A DNA stretch of 64,000 nt from Deltaproteobacteria bacterium. Lineage in GTDB: Bacteria; Desulfobacterota; Syntrophia; Syntrophales; Smithellaceae. Position 1 is the first letter of the stretch, and every line of letters begins with the position of its first letter. The notes beneath the pieces were generated by a model. That model did no database searches and was not told the origin of the DNA. It was given only the letters and a program-made list of their open reading frames with translations. Shown in pieces: positions 8,210 to 17,777 of this stretch. The position numbers and the translations under genes are program-made. Location: NCBI GenBank assembly GCA_022710585.1, contig JAKLGV010000004.1:122448-186447 (forward strand), read 5' to 3'.

Positions 8210-9616
8210 ATGGGCGGCATTTTTGGAGTTGTATCATCGGATAATTGTGCCAAGACGCTTTTTTATGGAACGGACTATCATTCTCATCTGGGAACAGAAA
8301 ACGGTGGGATGGCGGTGCTGGGCGCCAAAGGTTTTTTCAAGACTGTCCACAGCGTATCGCAAGCTCAGTTCAAATCGCGATTCGTTGATGACTACAAAAA
8401 AATGGATGGCTATTTCGGCATCGGCGCTATTGATGATGATTCTCCGCAGCCGCTGATTTTCCGCTCGAAATTCGGCGTTTATGCTGTGGCCGCCACGGGA
8501 TTAATCGCCAATAAAAATGAACTGGTCAATGAATTGCTCAATGAAGGAGCTTCTTTTGGAGAAATGGTTGACGGCGGCGTGAATAACGCGGAAATCGTCG
8601 CCTGTCTGATTAATCGGGGCGATAACATTGTGGAGGGAATTGCCTCCATGCGCGGCGCGATCGAAGGCTCTGTCTGCGCGCTCGTGATGACCGAGGAGGG
8701 CATTTACGCTGCGAGAGACAAATTCGGACGTTTTTCTCTGGCGATTGGCAAAAATAAAAATCAGCAGGATAAGAAGTCCTATGTCGTGGCGACAGAAGCG
8801 AGTTCGTTTGAAAATCTCGGCTATGAACTGCTGCAGTTTTTAGGCCCCGGAGAAATTGTTTTGCTGAGTCCCGAAGGCGTCAGATCCATGAAGCCGGCCG
8901 GAGCAGAAAAAAAGATCTGTTCATTCCTCTGGATCTATACAGGCTATCCATCCTCGTCGTATGAAGGGATCAGTGTGGAGGGCACCCGGGAGCGGTGCGG
9001 CGCTTATCTGGCCAAACGGGATAATGTACAGGCCGATTTTGTTTCCGGCGTGCCTGATTCCGGCGTCGGCCATGCCATCGGTTACGCGATGCAATCCGGC
9101 ATTCCCTACCGTCGGGCGCTGGTGAAATACACGCCCGGCTACGGACGCAGTTATACGCCCCCCACGCAGGAGATCAGAGATCTTGTGGCCACGATGAAGC
9201 TTTGCGCGGTGCGTGAAGTTATCAACGGGAATCGCATCATCATCTGCGACGATTCCATTGTCCGCGGAACGCAGTTGAAAAATTTAACGATCAAGAAATT
9301 ATGGGATAACGGAGCGAAGGAAATCCACGTTCGCCCCGCCTGTCCGCCTCTGATGTTCCCTTGCATTTACGCATCTTCTACAAGATCAACAAGTGAACTG
9401 GCCTGTCGCAAAGCGATGCGTGATCTTGAAGGAAAGGACATAGAAAACCCGGCGGAATATCTGGATATCAATTCGGTTAAATATGCACAAATGATTGACT
9501 GGATACGTCGTGATATAAACGTTACTTCGCTGAGATATTTAACAATTGAAGATATGATAGCAGCCATAGGTCTGCCGTCCGATCAGTTGTGTTTGCATTG
9601 CTGGCAGGGCAAATGA
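8210..9616 (+). CDS. PurF-like amidophosphoribosyltransferase homologue without glutaminase active site
   Basis: A 468-residue protein with the PurF layout. Residues 1-230 are a class II (Ntn) glutamine-amidotransferase fold but start MGGIFG, so the catalytic Cys of the usual MCGIFG is Gly2. The glutamine-binding HTRYSTxG and HNG motifs are replaced by AIDDDS (73-78) and AATGLIAN (94-101). Residues 235-468 are a phosphoribosyltransferase domain with an intact PRPP loop CDDSIVRGT (346-354) and a GRSYTPPTQ segment like the PurF flexible loop. Cys237 and the C-terminal CLHC (461-464) fit the Fe-S ligands of Bacillus-type PurF. It probably uses ammonia or another acceptor, or has lost amidation; this is inference. 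An AGGAG ribosome site precedes the ATG. It stands between coaD and ispG, away from other purine genes. Confidence 0.8.
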   Translation: MGGIFGVVSSDNCAKTLFYGTDYHSHLGTENGGMAVLGAKGFFKTVHSVSQAQFKSRFVDDYKKMDGYFGIGAIDDDSPQPLIFRSKFGVYAVAATGLIANKNELVNELLNEGASFGEMVDGGVNNAEIVACLINRGDNIVEGIASMRGAIEGSVCALVMTEEGIYAARDKFGRFSLAIGKNKNQQDKKSYVVATEASSFENLGYELLQFLGPGEIVLLSPEGVRSMKPAGAEKKICSFLWIYTGYPSSSYEGISVEGTRERCGAYLAKRDNVQADFVSGVPDSGVGHAIGYAMQSGIPYRRALVKYTPGYGRSYTPPTQEIRDLVATMKLCAVREVINGNRIIICDDSIVRGTQLKNLTIKKLWDNGAKEIHVRPACPPLMFPCIYASSTRSTSELACRKAMRDLEGKDIENPAEYLDINSVKYAQMIDWIRRDINVTSLRYLTIEDMIAAIGLPSDQLCLHCWQGK

Positions 9617-9641
9617 TCCTGGTTTCAGCTTAATATCTTCA

Positions 9642-10760
9642 ATGATTGACACTATTCCTGGAATGTTGACTCCTGTGGAACATCTATCATTCATCAAAAG
9701 AAGAAAAACAAAAGCAATCCAACTGGGCGGATTATCGATAGGCGGTGACGCGCCCGTCATCGTGCAGTCGATGACCAGCACAGACACGCGCGATGTCCGG
9801 GCGACAGTCCGGCAGATTAAGGCGCTGGAAAAAGCGGGGTGCGAACTGATCCGTGTTGCCGTTCCGGACCGCGAGGCCGCTGAAGCGATTCCGGCTATCC
9901 TCAAGAAGATCAATCTGCCCCTCATCGCCGATATACACTTTGATTACCGTCTTGCGCTTGACGCGATCAGACATGGCGCGGCAGGGATCAGAATCAATCC
10001 GGGTAATATTCCCCGGGATAAAATCGGCGTCATTATCCGGGCGGCAAAAGAAAGGAAGACCGTCATCCGTATCGGCGTGAATTCGGGATCGCTGCAAAAG
10101 GATTTGCTGAAAAAATATGGCGGAGCATCAGCGGAAGCTCTGGCCGAAAGCGCCTTGCAGACGGTTCGGTATTTTGAGGATCAAAATTTCGATTTGATCA
10201 AGCTGTCGTTGAAATCATCGGATGTTCCAGCGATGATCGAGGCTTATCGCGCAGTTTCCGCCCGGACGGATTACCCACTGCACCTGGGCGTCACGGAAGC
10301 GGGATCGCTGGTGAACGCCGCGGTCAAGTCCGCCGCGGGCATCGGAACGCTTCTTTATGAAGGGATCGGAGACACCATCCGGGTATCTGTCACCGGGAAT
10401 CCCGTTTCGGAAATTCCCGTGGCTTACGGGATTCTACGCGCCCTGAACATCAGAAAAATCGGACCGGACATTATTTCCTGTCCGACCTGCGGACGATGTG
10501 AAATTGACCTTTTAAAACTATCTACTAAGATAGAAAAAGCTCTGACTGGTCAAAAGGATTATTTGAAGATTGCTTTAATGGGATGCGTCGTCAACGGCCC
10601 CGGCGAAGCCGCGGATGCCGATATCGGTCTGGCCGGGGGCAAGGGACAGGGCATGATCTTCAAAAAGGGCAAACTCTGGAAAAAGGTCGCGGAAAAAGAT
10701 TTTGTAAATGTTTTACTCCGGGAAATAAATGTGATGATTGAAGAAAGGAAGAAAGTTTAA
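9642..10760 (+). CDS. ispG: 4-hydroxy-3-methylbut-2-enyl diphosphate synthase
   Basis: Converts methylerythritol cyclodiphosphate to HMBPP in the non-mevalonate isoprenoid pathway, using a 4Fe-4S cluster. The 372-residue protein shows the N-terminal core PVIVQSMTSTDTRDV, the cysteines Cys280, Cys283 and Cys315 in SCPTCGRCE and CVVNGPGEA, and the length of the two-domain bacterial form. The start is uncertain: ATG 9642 has no clear ribosome site, and ATG 9663 is possible. The stop codon overlaps the proS start by one base, so the two are coupled. The ispDF fusion at 55073 serves the same pathway. Confidence 0.93.
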   Translation: MIDTIPGMLTPVEHLSFIKRRKTKAIQLGGLSIGGDAPVIVQSMTSTDTRDVRATVRQIKALEKAGCELIRVAVPDREAAEAIPAILKKINLPLIADIHFDYRLALDAIRHGAAGIRINPGNIPRDKIGVIIRAAKERKTVIRIGVNSGSLQKDLLKKYGGASAEALAESALQTVRYFEDQNFDLIKLSLKSSDVPAMIEAYRAVSARTDYPLHLGVTEAGSLVNAAVKSAAGIGTLLYEGIGDTIRVSVTGNPVSEIPVAYGILRALNIRKIGPDIISCPTCGRCEIDLLKLSTKIEKALTGQKDYLKIALMGCVVNGPGEAADADIGLAGGKGQGMIFKKGKLWKKVAEKDFVNVLLREINVMIEERKKV

Positions 10761-12487
10761 TGCGTTATTCAGAAATGTTTCTACCTACAGTCAGGGAAGT
10801 TCCTTCCGATGCGGAAGTGATCAGCCATCAGTTGATGATCAGAGCCGGCATGATCCGGAAATTAACCAGCGGCATCTATTCCTATCTGCCGCTGGGCTAC
10901 CGGGTGATCCGCAAGCTGGAGCAGATCATCCGTGAGGAAATGAACAAGGCCGGAGCGCAGGAGGTGTTCATGTCCATGGTGCAGCCGGCGGAGCTCTGGC
11001 AGGAGTCGGGACGCTGGATCCATTACGGCAAGGAGCTGCTGCGGTTTCGCGACCGCCACGATCATGAATACTGTCTGGGCCCCACCCATGAAGAAGTGAT
11101 AACCTCTTTGGTGCGCAATGACATCAAAACCTATCGTCAGCTGCCCCGCAATCTTTATCAGATTCAGACCAAATTCCGCGATGAAGTGCGTCCCCGTTTC
11201 GGCGTGATGCGCTGCCGCGAATTCGGCATGAAAGACGCCTACAGCTTTGATGTGGATGAGGAAGGAGCGGAGAAAAGTTATGAGAAAATGTTTAACGCCT
11301 ACAACAATATTTTTCGCCGCTGCGGATTGAAATTCCGTCCTGTGGAAGCCGATTCCGGCAGCATCGGCGGAAAATACTCTCACGAATTTATGGTCATGGC
11401 CGACTCCGGCGAAGACGCGATGGCCTTCTGTGAAAAATGTTCATATGCCGCCAATCTGGAAAAGGCGGAAGTGTCTTCTCCCGAAAGGAAAGAGACCCTA
11501 GAGCAGGATTGGCTGCCGCTGGAAGAAGTTCTCACGCCCGATGTGCGCACGATCGAAGAAGTCAGCGGCTTCCTGAAAGTTGATCCGCAAAATATCGTGA
11601 AGACGCTGATTTTCAGCGGCGACGGAAAACCTTACGCCGTCCTGATTCGCGGCGATAAGGACATCAACGAAATCAAAGTCAGGAATTACCTTAATATTGC
11701 CGAGCTGGAGCTCGCCTCTGATGAAATGATCAAGGACGTCACCGGCGCCCCGCGGGGATTCGCCGGTCCCGTGAAGATCAAGATTCCGGTGCTCATCGAT
11801 TATTCCGTTATGGGGATGGTCAATTTCGTGACGGGCGCGAACAAAGAAGATGCTCATTTCAAAAATGTGAATATGGGCCGGGATTTCAAAGCGGAGGCTT
11901 TTGCGGATTTTCGTGTGGTGACTGAAAACGATCAGTGTCCCCGATGCGGCGGCGATATCAAATTAGCCCGAGGCATTGAGGTCGGCCATGTCTTCAAGCT
12001 TGGAACCAAGTACAGCAAAGCGATGAAAGCGGTTTTCCTGGATAAAGACGGACAGGAAAAAATCATGATCATGGGCTGCTATGGAATCGGGATCGGCAGG
12101 ACGGTGGCCGCGGCCATTGAGCAGAATAACGACGCGAACGGTATTGTCTGGCCCATGCCGCTGGCGCCCTATCAGGTCATCATCACGCCGGTGAACGTCA
12201 ATGAAGCGTCGCTTACCGAAACGGCGGAATCTTTATATCAGGCAATGACGGCGGAAGGCATCGACGTCATTTATGATGATCGCGATGAACGGGCCGGCGT
12301 CAAGTTTAAAGACGCGGACCTGATTGGTATTCCGCTGAGGATCACCGTGGGACGCAAAGATCTCGCGGAGGGCCGTGTTGAACTTAAAATCAGAAAAACC
12401 GGAGAAGTCCGGTTGTGCCCTCTGGACGACATCGTGAAACAGGTCAAAGAAATGATCAGGCAGGATATGGATTTTAATATATCATAG
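10760..12487 (+). CDS. proS: Prolyl-tRNA synthetase, bacterial type
   Basis: Charges tRNA-Pro with proline. The 575-residue length and the insertion between catalytic motifs 2 and 3 (about residues 230-390, YbaK-like editing domain) identify the bacterial ProRS form. Motif 2 lies in FRDEVRPRFGVMRCREF, motif 3 in GCYGIGIGRTVAAAIEQ, and the anticodon-binding domain occupies the last 110 residues (VIITPVN...YDDRDERAGVKFKDADLIG). Its cognate tRNA-Pro lies 4 kb downstream at 16768. It starts with an ATG overlapping the ispG stop. Confidence 0.96.
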   Translation: MRYSEMFLPTVREVPSDAEVISHQLMIRAGMIRKLTSGIYSYLPLGYRVIRKLEQIIREEMNKAGAQEVFMSMVQPAELWQESGRWIHYGKELLRFRDRHDHEYCLGPTHEEVITSLVRNDIKTYRQLPRNLYQIQTKFRDEVRPRFGVMRCREFGMKDAYSFDVDEEGAEKSYEKMFNAYNNIFRRCGLKFRPVEADSGSIGGKYSHEFMVMADSGEDAMAFCEKCSYAANLEKAEVSSPERKETLEQDWLPLEEVLTPDVRTIEEVSGFLKVDPQNIVKTLIFSGDGKPYAVLIRGDKDINEIKVRNYLNIAELELASDEMIKDVTGAPRGFAGPVKIKIPVLIDYSVMGMVNFVTGANKEDAHFKNVNMGRDFKAEAFADFRVVTENDQCPRCGGDIKLARGIEVGHVFKLGTKYSKAMKAVFLDKDGQEKIMIMGCYGIGIGRTVAAAIEQNNDANGIVWPMPLAPYQVIITPVNVNEASLTETAESLYQAMTAEGIDVIYDDRDERAGVKFKDADLIGIPLRITVGRKDLAEGRVELKIRKTGEVRLCPLDDIVKQVKEMIRQDMDFNIS

Positions 12488-12505
12488 CGTTTAACTGGAA
12501 AACTC

Positions 12506-14659
12506 ATGCTGCGTATCAGTGACATTCTTGATAAAGCTCAGGCGTATCTGCTGCCGGATGATCTGGAAATGATCGAGAAGGCCTATATTTACTCAGCCAC
12601 GGTGCATCAGGGGCAGGTTCGGCTGTCCGGCGAACCCTATCTCACGCATCCGATGGAAGTCGCCGGTATCCTGACGGATATGAAGATGGACGCTGCGACC
12701 ATCATCAGCGGTTTGTTGCACGATACCATCGAAGATACGCTGACGACCGCGGAACAGCTGGAAAGAGAATTCGGCAAGGACGTCGCCTTTCTGGTCAGTG
12801 GATTGACTAAATTAAGTCGTATTTCGTTCGGGTCTCAGGAGGAGCGACAGTCGGAAAATTTCCGCAAAATGATTCTGGCGATGTCCGCCGATATCCGGAT
12901 TCTGCTGGTACGTCTGGCGGACAGAATTCATAATATGCGCACCTTGCAATACCATCCCAAAGACAAGAGAACTTATATCGCCAGAGAAACCATGGATATC
13001 TACGCTCCGCTGGCCAATCGTCTGGGCATCAATTCGATGAGAATGGAATTGGAGGATCTGTCGTTTCAGTATATCGCTCCCGATGCTTACGATGAATTAA
13101 CCGCCAAGATCGCCAAGTCCAAGGAAGCGCGCGCCAAATATACCGAAGAAGTCAAAAGCATCATCGCAAGAGAGCTGGAAAAAAATTCCATCAAAGGCAA
13201 GGTGGAAGGAAGGGCCAAGCATCTCTACAGCATCTATAAAAAGATGCACGAACAGCATATTAATTTCGATGAAGTTTATGATCTGATTGCATTCCGCGTT
13301 ATCCTTGATTCTGATCTGGAAAAAACCTGCTATGAAGTCTTGAGCCTGGTGCATGCGCTCTGGAAACCCGTTCCCGGACGGTTCAAGGATTATATCGCGA
13401 TGCCCAAAGCCAATAATTATCAGTCGCTGCACACAACAGTGATCGGGCCTTACGGAGAAAGAGTGGAAATCCAGATCAGAACCAGAAATATGCACGAATG
13501 GGCGGAAAAGGGAATCGCCGCTCACTGGCGCTACAAAGAAGGGCGTGCCTATAAAGACAGTGAAGACAATCAGATTAAAAAATTAAGAGAAGTTCTGGAA
13601 ATGCAGCAGGACATCAAGAATCCCAAAGAATTTATGTCCGATCTGAAACTGGCCTTGTTCCCAGAGGAGGTTTACGTTTTCACGCCGCATGGCGATGTCA
13701 AATCTTTTCCCAAAGGCGCCACGCCGATTGATTTCGCCTACAGTATTCATACGGATGTCGGTAATCAGTGCATCGGTGCCAAGGTGAATCGCAGCATCGT
13801 TCCCCTGCGCTATAAGCTGCAAAACGGAGACCGAGTGGAAATTATAACGCAGGCGGGCCATCATCCCAGCAAGGACTGGCTGAAAAATGTCGTGACGACC
13901 AGGGCGATTTCCAAAATCAGAAACTGGATTAATCTGGATGAAAAGAGAAACAGTATGGCGCTCGGGAAGGAGCTGCTGGAAAAAGAGTTCAAAAGAAACC
14001 ATTTAAAATTCAGCAACTGCCTGAAATCGGATGAGATGAGCAAAGCCATCAACGGCTGTTCGCTCAACCAACTGGATGATCTGATTTCACAAGTTGGGCT
14101 GGGCCGGATTTCACCCAAGCGGATCGTTCATTATTTTCTGACCGGTCAGGAAGAGGAGCTCAAGGAGCCGGTCAAAGAAAAAATTAAAACGAAAAAAACC
14201 GCTTCGCCGTCCATGGGCGTATCGCTGCTCGGCATTGATGATCCGGACGATATCATGGTCAATTTTGCCAAGTGCTGTAATCCGATTCCCGGCGATGATA
14301 TTGCCGGCTACATTTCAAGGGGACGCGGCGTGATCATTCATACCGGCAATTGTCCCTATATCAAAAGAATGGATAAGGAAAGAATCGTAAATGTGCAATG
14401 GAACACTAGGGAAGATCATACTTATCCGGTGAATATCAAAGTGATCTGCGACGACATTAAAGGCATCTTGACGGAGGTCAGCTCCATCATTTCTTCTTTT
14501 GACGTCAACATCAGCTACGCGCAGGTGGAAACGGAAAATCTGATCGCCACCTGCACGTTTGTTATCGATATCAGTAACTTGCCGCAACTCCACCAGGTTA
14601 TCGCTGCCATCAGGCAGTTGAAATTTGTCAAATCGGTGGAGTGGCTGCATCATTTCTAA
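12506..14659 (+). CDS. Bifunctional (p)ppGpp synthetase/hydrolase, Rel/SpoT family
   Basis: Makes and degrades the stringent-response alarmone (p)ppGpp. The 717-residue protein has every domain of the long form: HD hydrolase with His72-Asp73 in GLLHDTIEDT, synthetase with PVPGRFKDYIAMPK and NYQSLHTTV, a TGS domain (VYVFTPHGDVKSFPKGATP) and a C-terminal ACT domain. The RFKD form of the synthetase motif, with basic residues rather than EFDD, is that of bifunctional Rel/SpoT enzymes and not of dedicated RelA. Intact HD residues support hydrolase activity. It is the only long RSH gene in the window and follows proS by 18 bases. Confidence 0.95.
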   Translation: MLRISDILDKAQAYLLPDDLEMIEKAYIYSATVHQGQVRLSGEPYLTHPMEVAGILTDMKMDAATIISGLLHDTIEDTLTTAEQLEREFGKDVAFLVSGLTKLSRISFGSQEERQSENFRKMILAMSADIRILLVRLADRIHNMRTLQYHPKDKRTYIARETMDIYAPLANRLGINSMRMELEDLSFQYIAPDAYDELTAKIAKSKEARAKYTEEVKSIIARELEKNSIKGKVEGRAKHLYSIYKKMHEQHINFDEVYDLIAFRVILDSDLEKTCYEVLSLVHALWKPVPGRFKDYIAMPKANNYQSLHTTVIGPYGERVEIQIRTRNMHEWAEKGIAAHWRYKEGRAYKDSEDNQIKKLREVLEMQQDIKNPKEFMSDLKLALFPEEVYVFTPHGDVKSFPKGATPIDFAYSIHTDVGNQCIGAKVNRSIVPLRYKLQNGDRVEIITQAGHHPSKDWLKNVVTTRAISKIRNWINLDEKRNSMALGKELLEKEFKRNHLKFSNCLKSDEMSKAINGCSLNQLDDLISQVGLGRISPKRIVHYFLTGQEEELKEPVKEKIKTKKTASPSMGVSLLGIDDPDDIMVNFAKCCNPIPGDDIAGYISRGRGVIIHTGNCPYIKRMDKERIVNVQWNTREDHTYPVNIKVICDDIKGILTEVSSIISSFDVNISYAQVETENLIATCTFVIDISNLPQLHQVIAAIRQLKFVKSVEWLHHF

Positions 14660-14685
14660 TAAATTGTCTGAAAACCATTTGATGA

Positions 14686-14713
14686 TTGACAAAAAAAGCG
14701 ACTCTGCTATAAG
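14686..14713 (+). promoter_or_regulatory. Strong sigma-70 promoter before the amidase gene
   Basis: TTGACA (14686-14691), 16 bases, then TATAAG (14708-14713), which is preceded by TG one base away (extended -10). It starts 27 bases after the rel stop codon, so the amidase and the genes after it can be transcribed independently of rel. Confidence 0.7.
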
Positions 14714-14742
14714 CAGGCACTGATTTCATGAAGGTGGTATCT

Positions 14743-15435
14743 ATGTTGAAAAATAAAAATCTATGGTTGATTTTGAGTGTCTTAATGACGGTCTCATTGG
14801 GTCTATTTTTCGAGGCGACGGCCGCCGAGAAGAAAATGATCATCCTGCTGGACCCCGCGCACGGCGGGAGGGAGAAAGGGCTGGCACTTACTGGAGATGT
14901 TTATGAAAAAGACATTACACTGGCCGTTGCTCTGGCGATACAGAAGGAACTGGCCACTGACGCTAAAATGGCCGTTGTTCTGACCCGCCATAAAGATGAA
15001 ACAATGGACCTGGAGGATCGCCGGGAGATCATTGAGAAGTCGAAGCCTGATTTTGTTATGAGTCTGCACGTGAATGGCGGGTTCGGCAAAGAGGCGGCCG
15101 GATTTGAAATTTATTATCCGGAATGCGGCGAAAAAGCGACAGCGGAAAAAAAGACCGACAAAGCCTCTAAGACAAATGCGCAGAACAAATGTCAGAGCGA
15201 TTCTTTAAAAATGGCCAAAAGTGTTCAGGAAAATATGGGCAATTTATTTCCGCGCAAGGGCAGGGGATTAAGAAAAGCCGATTTGCCCGTGACAGAAGGC
15301 ATGGGGATTCCCGCGCTCTCCGTGGAAATGAGCTTTGCGACGAATGCCGAGGATAAGAAGAAACTGCTGGACGCAAAGACGCAGGCGGAAATTGCCAAAG
15401 CGATGGCCACGAGCATCAAATCATTTGGCAGGTGA
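14743..15435 (+). CDS. N-acetylmuramoyl-L-alanine amidase (Amidase_3), exported
   Basis: Cuts the amide bond between muramic acid and the stem peptide of peptidoglycan, in the periplasm. From ATG 14743, chosen because AAGGTGG lies 5 bases upstream (an ATG at 14728 is less well placed), the protein has 230 residues. A signal peptide ends near ATAAEKK. The Amidase_3 zinc site is seen as His in LDPAHGG, Glu in YEKDITL and His in SLHVNGG, with the catalytic Glu in SVEMSFATN. There is no AMIN or SPOR domain, so it is a minimal AmiC-type enzyme. A Lys-rich insert lies near residues 135-155. Confidence 0.85.
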   Translation: MLKNKNLWLILSVLMTVSLGLFFEATAAEKKMIILLDPAHGGREKGLALTGDVYEKDITLAVALAIQKELATDAKMAVVLTRHKDETMDLEDRREIIEKSKPDFVMSLHVNGGFGKEAAGFEIYYPECGEKATAEKKTDKASKTNAQNKCQSDSLKMAKSVQENMGNLFPRKGRGLRKADLPVTEGMGIPALSVEMSFATNAEDKKKLLDAKTQAEIAKAMATSIKSFGR

Positions 15436-15438
15436 AAA

Positions 15439-16170
15439 ATGGTCAAGAGAAAATCGGGCCGGAAATATAATGAACTGCGGCCGATAACAATTACCAGTCA
15501 TTACTTGAAAAACACTGCCGGCTCCGCTTTGGTGGAATTCGGCAACACACGGGTTTTGTGCGCCGCATCACTGGACGAAAAACCGGCGTCTTTCCTGAAA
15601 AATACGGGCAAGGGATGGGTGACGGCGGAATATTCCATGTTGCCCATGTCCACGCAGACCAGAACGGCGCGCGAATCCGCAAGAGGAAAATTAGGCGGGC
15701 GCACCCATGAGATTCAAAGAATGATCGGGCGCTCTTTGCGGGCGGTGACAGACTTAACAGCCTTTGGCGAGAAAACGATTTATCTGGACTGCGATGTCAT
15801 TGAAGCCGATGGCGGAACCAGAACGGCATCAGTGACCGGCGCGTTTGTCGCGCTGGTGGATTTGTTTAAGAAAATGCGCGAAGACGGCATCATTCAGAAA
15901 ATCCCCATCCGTGATTATTTATCGGCTGTCAGCGTGGGCATTATTGATCATCAGATAATGCTTGATCTGGAATACGAAGAAGATTCCCGCGCGGAAGTGG
16001 ATATGAATTTCGTGATGACCGGTTCGGGTCACTTTATTGAAGTGCAGGGCACCGCGGAAAGAATTCCTTTTACCAGGGAACAGATGTTGAAAATGACCGA
16101 CCTGGCTGAAAGCGGCATTAAGAAAATTATGAAGCGGCAAAAAGAAATCGTAGGTGACCTCAAAGGATGA
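15439..16170 (+). CDS. rph: Ribonuclease PH
   Basis: Phosphate-dependent 3'-5' exonuclease that trims tRNA 3' ends. The 243-residue protein matches the family throughout: [13 protein letters not shown] at the start, [29 protein letters not shown] with the phosphate-binding arginines, and [19 protein letters not shown] for the core. The length is standard. It lies 3 bases after the amidase gene and overlaps rdgB by 4 bases; rph-rdgB pairs are widespread. Confidence 0.96.
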   Translation: MVKRKSGRKYNELRPITITSHYLKNTAGSALVEFGNTRVLCAASLDEKPASFLKNTGKGWVTAEYSMLPMSTQTRTARESARGKLGGRTHEIQRMIGRSLRAVTDLTAFGEKTIYLDCDVIEADGGTRTASVTGAFVALVDLFKKMREDGIIQKIPIRDYLSAVSVGIIDHQIMLDLEYEEDSRAEVDMNFVMTGSGHFIEVQGTAERIPFTREQMLKMTDLAESGIKKIMKRQKEIVGDLKG

Positions 16171-16763
16171 AAATCGTATTTGCTTCCGGCAATGAAGGCA
16201 AAGTAAAGGAAATCAGAGAAATGCTTGCCGGAATGGGGGTTGAACTCGTTTCATTAAAAAATTATTCCGGCGTGCCGGAGATTATTGAAGACGGCAAAAC
16301 CTTTCTGGAGAACGCTTTAAAGAAGGCCAGGAAGATTGCGGAGTTTACGGGCGAGACGGTTCTGGCGGATGATTCCGGATTGAGCGTGGATGAACTCGGA
16401 GGAGAACCGGGCATTTATTCGGCGCGCTATGCAGGAGAAAAGGCAACCGACGACGACAATATCGATCTTCTGCTGTCGAGATTAAAAAATATTCCGCTGG
16501 AGAAAAGGACCGCTTTCTTCTGCTGCGCGCTTGTATTATACAGAGTCGACGGCAGTTATGATTCGTTTGAATCAAAATGGAATGGACGGATTATTGATGA
16601 TCGCCGCGGCGATAACGGATTCGGCTACGATCCCATTTTTTATGTTCCGCAACTGAAGAAGACCGCGGCTGAAATGCAGCCGGAGTTGAAAAACAGAGTG
16701 AGTCATCGGGGGCAGGCTTTTGCCCAGCTTAAGAAAGCCCTCGAGGAAAAATTGAAAAACTAA
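16167..16763 (+). CDS. rdgB: XTP/dITP diphosphatase
   Basis: Hydrolyses non-canonical purine triphosphates (ITP, dITP, XTP) to keep them out of nucleic acids. The 198-residue HAM1-family protein has [12 protein letters not shown] at residues 4-15, the catalytic DDSGLSVD stretch, the GIYSARYAG loop and the [11 protein letters not shown] segment. The ATG overlaps the rph stop codon. tRNA-Pro begins 4 bases after its stop and is probably transcribed with it. Confidence 0.96.
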   Translation: MKIVFASGNEGKVKEIREMLAGMGVELVSLKNYSGVPEIIEDGKTFLENALKKARKIAEFTGETVLADDSGLSVDELGGEPGIYSARYAGEKATDDDNIDLLLSRLKNIPLEKRTAFFCCALVLYRVDGSYDSFESKWNGRIIDDRRGDNGFGYDPIFYVPQLKKTAAEMQPELKNRVSHRGQAFAQLKKALEEKLKN

Positions 16764-16767
16764 ACGT

Positions 16768-16844
16768 CGGGGCGTAGCGCAGCCTGGTAGCGCGCCTGCT
16801 TTGGGAGCAGGATGTCGAGTGTTCAAATCACTCCGCCCCGACCA
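16768..16844 (+). tRNA. tRNA-Pro (TGG)
   Basis: The sequence folds as a full cloverleaf of 77 bases. CGGGGCG pairs with CGCCCCG in the acceptor stem, the anticodon stem CCTGC/GCAGG holds loop TTTGGGA with anticodon TGG, and the T arm contains GTTCAAATC. The terminal CCA is encoded. It sits directly behind rdgB. Confidence 0.95.
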
Positions 16845-16883
16845 TTTTCATCTTCTGGAATTTTACTGTCTGACACGAAAGAT

Positions 16884-17762
16884 ATGTATCCCGTAAAAAT
16901 TAATGATCACCTCTGGGTTTTGGGCAATGATTACTTTCATCATTATTTAATTATGGGGGAAGAATCATCTGCTCTGGTGGAGATGGGCATATCGGCAACG
17001 GCTGGGATAGTCCTGGCGCAGCTTTCATCGTTCGGAGTAGAACCGGATTATCTGATCGTCACTCACCCCCACAGCGACCACATTACCGGTCTTGATTATC
17101 TGAAAAATTCATATCCTTATGCAGCCGTGATTGCAGGAGCTGGCGCTGAATCCTTTCTCAGTCATCCGAAAGCGGCACAGTCTTTGATTGCTGAAGATAA
17201 ACATATGCTGAAGGCCTTGACTGCTCGCGGTTTGTGTCCACAGGCGTCACCGGTCAAGAATGCGCCATCGCTTGCCGGATGCAAGGTTGTTCAAGATGAA
17301 GAAGAGGTTGATCTTGGGGATTTAAAGATTCATTTTCTGAAAGTCAAAGGTCACTCCCCAGGAAATATTCTCGTCCATATTCCGGCTTTAAACACTCTTT
17401 TAGTCTCGGACAGCCTGGGTAATCATTATCCGGGACGGGGATTTTTCCCGGTCTTTTTTACACGGTTTAAAGATTATCTGGAAACAATTGATCGACTGGA
17501 AAAAGTAAGTCCAACATTTCTCGGTCTTGCTCACAATGGATTATTTTCTGACAGGAAAAATATTGCCAGTATTTTTCTGAACGCGAAGAAAGCCGCCAGT
17601 GATGTTCGACGCTATATTTCCGGTGATAAAAGAAGCGATGAGGAAATAGCGAAAGACCTTTTTGGCTTCTATTATACAGATGAACTGGCCATTTATTCGT
17701 CACAGAATATCTTGAGCTGCTGCCGCTTGCTTGTTCGCAGAGTTAGGGAAATAAATGATTAG
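16884..17762 (+). CDS. Metallo-beta-lactamase-fold hydrolase
   Basis: A 292-residue protein of the metallo-beta-lactamase fold. The metal-binding motif THPHSDH is near residue 66, a further His lies in VKGHSPGNI, and the Asp of VSDSLGNH and His of GLAHNG complete a dinuclear site. ATG 16884 is preferred; a longer frame from 16812 would begin inside tRNA-Pro. The substrate cannot be inferred; the family includes glyoxalase II, lactonases and sulfur dioxygenases. The gene lies 15 bases before galE and may share its transcript. Confidence 0.8.
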   Translation: MYPVKINDHLWVLGNDYFHHYLIMGEESSALVEMGISATAGIVLAQLSSFGVEPDYLIVTHPHSDHITGLDYLKNSYPYAAVIAGAGAESFLSHPKAAQSLIAEDKHMLKALTARGLCPQASPVKNAPSLAGCKVVQDEEEVDLGDLKIHFLKVKGHSPGNILVHIPALNTLLVSDSLGNHYPGRGFFPVFFTRFKDYLETIDRLEKVSPTFLGLAHNGLFSDRKNIASIFLNAKKAASDVRRYISGDKRSDEEIAKDLFGFYYTDELAIYSSQNILSCCRLLVRRVREIND

Positions 17763-17777
17763 TCTGGAGCATAATTA

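Noticed and set aside
16812..16883. Longer start for the metallo-beta-lactamase-fold gene
   Set aside because: It would begin inside tRNA-Pro; the family alignment begins after ATG 16884.
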